From Neptunomonas qingdaonensis (GTDB lineage Bacteria > Pseudomonadota > Gammaproteobacteria > Pseudomonadales > Balneatricaceae): 64,000 bases of DNA. The translations under genes were made by a program, and so were the position numbers. Positions 62,340 through 64,000 of this stretch are shown here, in pieces. Where the stretch lies: positions 1 through 64,000 of the forward strand of contig NZ_FOOU01000012.1 in the NCBI RefSeq assembly GCF_900113275.1, given 5' to 3'. Position 1 is the stretch's first letter. The number at the start of each line of letters is the position of its first letter. Below the pieces are notes generated by a model, which searched no databases, was not told where the DNA came from, and saw only the letters and a list, made by a program, of their open reading frames with translations.

Positions 62340-62894
62340 CTAGTTAAGACCGTTTATTAACTCTTGCGTGGTGTTTACGCTGGCGTATAAAGAAGCAAGC
62401 GCTGCCATGAAGGCGGCATGAACCTGCGCTGCAGGTACGGTTGTTCCGTTAAATTCCAGATCACGCGTGGCGCAGGCATCGTGTGCTACCGATACTTCAA
62501 AACCCAAATCTACAGCGGCGCGTACGCCGGCATCAATGCACATATGGCTCATCGCACCGACGACGATTAGATTCTGTACTTTTAGTTTGTTAAGGATCTC
62601 TTCAAGATCGGTATTAAGGAAGCTGTTGGGTTTGTGTTTGAGAACAACCGGCTCACCTTTTATGGGCGTTACTGAGTGATGAATTTTCGCGCCTTCTGAC
62701 CCCTTTGAAAAGAAGGGGGCATCATCGGTTAAAAACTCATGGCGAACATGTACCACAGGCAAGCCTTGCTGACGAAAAGTTGCCAATAACTTTGCAGCTT
62801 GCTCTGCTGCTTTTTCAGTGCCACTGAGCGGCAATTTTCCTTTTGAAAAATAATCATTTTGAATGTCGATTAATAATAATGCTGTGTGAGTCAT
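62340..62894 (-). CDS. Isochorismatase-family cysteine hydrolase
   Basis: 184 residues. LLLIDIQNDYF (catalytic Asp), KHKPNSFLNTDLEEIL (Lys) and VVGAMSHMCIDAGVRAA (nucleophile Cys) give the complete Asp-Lys-Cys triad of the isochorismatase/nicotinamidase superfamily. Substrate cannot be told. Divergent from a GlxA-type regulator, a pairing that often marks the regulator's target gene. Confidence 0.92.
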   Translation of the reverse strand: MTHTALLLIDIQNDYFSKGKLPLSGTEKAAEQAAKLLATFRQQGLPVVHVRHEFLTDDAPFFSKGSEGAKIHHSVTPIKGEPVVLKHKPNSFLNTDLEEILNKLKVQNLIVVGAMSHMCIDAGVRAAVDLGFEVSVAHDACATRDLEFNGTTVPAAQVHAAFMAALASLYASVNTTQELINGLN

Positions 62895-63007
62895 AAGTGC
62901 TCTCCTGCTTATCGGGTAGATCAGTATTCAAGTGTGTTGACTATTATCGGCAAAAGCAGATCGTTATACTGGAGTCATAACTGGCATAAAAAAGGTTGAA
63001 ATTGACA

Positions 63008-63961
63008 ATGAATCAGATCCGCATCGGTATTATTCAATACCCGGGAGCGTTGCAATCTGCGGTTCAGGGACTTAAAGAGATGTTTTTTGTCGCCAATAGC
63101 ATCTGTGCTCAGCAGCAACTGGATATTGCTTTTGAGATTCATATCTATGATATCGGGCAGGTCTCAGAGCTCTCGGAAAAATGCCTTTTAGAGGGCGGAG
63201 TAGGGGACAGTCCATTACAGGTTGTTATTCTTTCCCCTTGTCTGGAGGGGGAGTATCACTTCAACCCGGATAGCATGCTCAAGCAATGGTTGCTAGAACA
63301 GCATGCACAAGGGGCGATTCTCTGTTCAGTCTGTGCGGGCGCGTTTATTCTGGCGGCGTGCGGATTACTCGATCAGCGACCGGCGACGACACACTGGGGG
63401 TTGAGTGAGCGTTTTAGCAAGACCTATCCCGCTGTCTGCCTGGATAGTAATAAAATACTGATCAACGACGTTGATCTCATCACCGCGGGTGGTCTCATGG
63501 CGTGGTTGGATTTAGGTTTGGAGCTGGTGGCTCAGTTCACCCAGCCGCGCATCATGCGATTGTTGGGTAAATATCTGATTGTCGATACCGGTTCACGAGA
63601 GCAACGCTATTATCGCAGCTTTATTCCGGCGCTGGATCATGGTGATAAAGCCGTGCTTAATGTGCAGCATCACTTGCAGGTCAACTTTGCAAACAGCATC
63701 TCGATGAGTGATATGGCTGCCTTAAGTTGTTTAGGTGATCGTACTTTTTTACGGCGTTTTGTTAAAGCCACAGGGCTAAAACCTAGCCAATACTTACAGC
63801 AACTGCGTATTCAGAAAGCCTGTGATTGGATTGAGAGTAGCCATGACAGCGTCGAGCTTATCGCGACAAAAGTGGGTTACGAAGATGTCACTGCATTTCG
63901 TAAAATTTTCATCAAAACTATGGGCTTAACCCCGCGTGAATTCAGAAGTCGTTTTGGCTAA
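63008..63961 (+). CDS. GlxA-type AraC-family transcriptional regulator
   Basis: About 317 residues: an N-terminal DJ-1/PfpI-like domain (GIIQYPGALQSAVQGLKEMF, nucleophile-elbow region AILCSVCAGAFILAACGLLD with Cys) and a C-terminal AraC-type double helix-turn-helix (~215-317, DRTFLRRFVKATGLKPSQYL, then VGYEDVTAFRKIFIKTMGLT). Divergent from the cysteine hydrolase and likely its regulator. ATG 63008 is chosen; TTGs at 62996 and 63002 with AAGG upstream are alternatives. A perfect terminator follows at the window edge. Confidence 0.92.
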   Translation: MNQIRIGIIQYPGALQSAVQGLKEMFFVANSICAQQQLDIAFEIHIYDIGQVSELSEKCLLEGGVGDSPLQVVILSPCLEGEYHFNPDSMLKQWLLEQHAQGAILCSVCAGAFILAACGLLDQRPATTHWGLSERFSKTYPAVCLDSNKILINDVDLITAGGLMAWLDLGLELVAQFTQPRIMRLLGKYLIVDTGSREQRYYRSFIPALDHGDKAVLNVQHHLQVNFANSISMSDMAALSCLGDRTFLRRFVKATGLKPSQYLQQLRIQKACDWIESSHDSVELIATKVGYEDVTAFRKIFIKTMGLTPREFRSRFG

Positions 63962-63970
63962 AGGGCATAG

Positions 63971-64000
63971 AATATAAACCGGCCAGCGCCGGTTTATATT
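63971..64000 (+). terminator. Inverted repeat after the AraC-type gene
   Basis: Perfect 13-bp stem AATATAAACCGGC/GCCGGTTTATATT with CAGC loop, ending exactly at the window edge; a T-run, if any, is outside. Confidence 0.75.

Overview
The window reads as chromosomal DNA of a free-living gammaproteobacterium with intermediate GC. The pointers are Pseudomonas/Oceanospirillales-like: a long-type dapD in a dapC-arsC-dapD-dapE cluster, an fpr/finR-type divergent pair, tamAB, a LetB-type MCE operon with the LetA half split into two genes, and an F7-like chemosensory cluster. An Oceanospirillaceae-like marine organism is my inference; nothing in the window proves the genus.

Layout. 1-6972: the 3' part of an ETF-ubiquinone oxidoreductase gene with a decaying tandem repeat over its stop codon, a MarC-family membrane protein, a lipid A phosphoethanolamine transferase, an MFS transporter, and ferredoxin-NADP reductase divergent from a LysR regulator. 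7048-7453: a tRNA operon (Ser-Asn-Lys-Lys) with a visible promoter. 7674-17169: greB, tamA-tamB (outer-membrane assembly), a DMT transporter, three proteins of unknown function. 17209-17582: a 374-bp remnant of an IS66-family element (start of tnpA joined to the end of tnpC, with terminal inverted repeats). 17728-22681: an HBM-type chemoreceptor and a large Cache-PAS-PAS-GGDEF-EAL protein. 23034-28492: small orphan genes, rlmA and the lysine/diaminopimelate genes. 28717-33647: an EF-hand protein and an RND efflux pair. 33877-36439: hydrolase, P-loop kinase and DUF2959 lipoprotein. 36459-41038: a translationally coupled operon for MCE lipid transport with an extra lipoprotein. 41180-42972: pdxH, an esterase and a SlyD-like isomerase.

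43736-55534 is the most striking block. It is one long + strand run: STAS protein, CheY, CheA, CheW, an Aer-like FAD-PAS chemoreceptor ending in a CheR-tethering pentapeptide, CheR, CheD, CheB, a short receptor-like protein carrying a CheZ-type DxxxQ motif, a second STAS protein with a phosphorylatable serine pair, and a receiver-PP2C-HATPase protein. This looks like a redox/oxygen chemosensory array whose output feeds an anti-sigma-antagonist type partner switch (HsbA/HsbR-like) rather than, or besides, flagella. Directly downstream lies an unlisted 44-codon membrane microprotein gene preceded by two FNR/ANR-type boxes. A third FNR-type box, placed exactly for a class II promoter, precedes a secreted repeat protein at 61630. 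A weaker match lies upstream of the chemosensory operon itself. Together these suggest an oxygen-responsive regulon in this region.

55975-64000: a GNAT gene with a nine-G tract in its ribosome-binding site, a second RND pump with its lipoprotein adaptor and a membrane-anchored partner, the repeat protein, and an isochorismatase-like hydrolase divergent from a GlxA-type AraC regulator.
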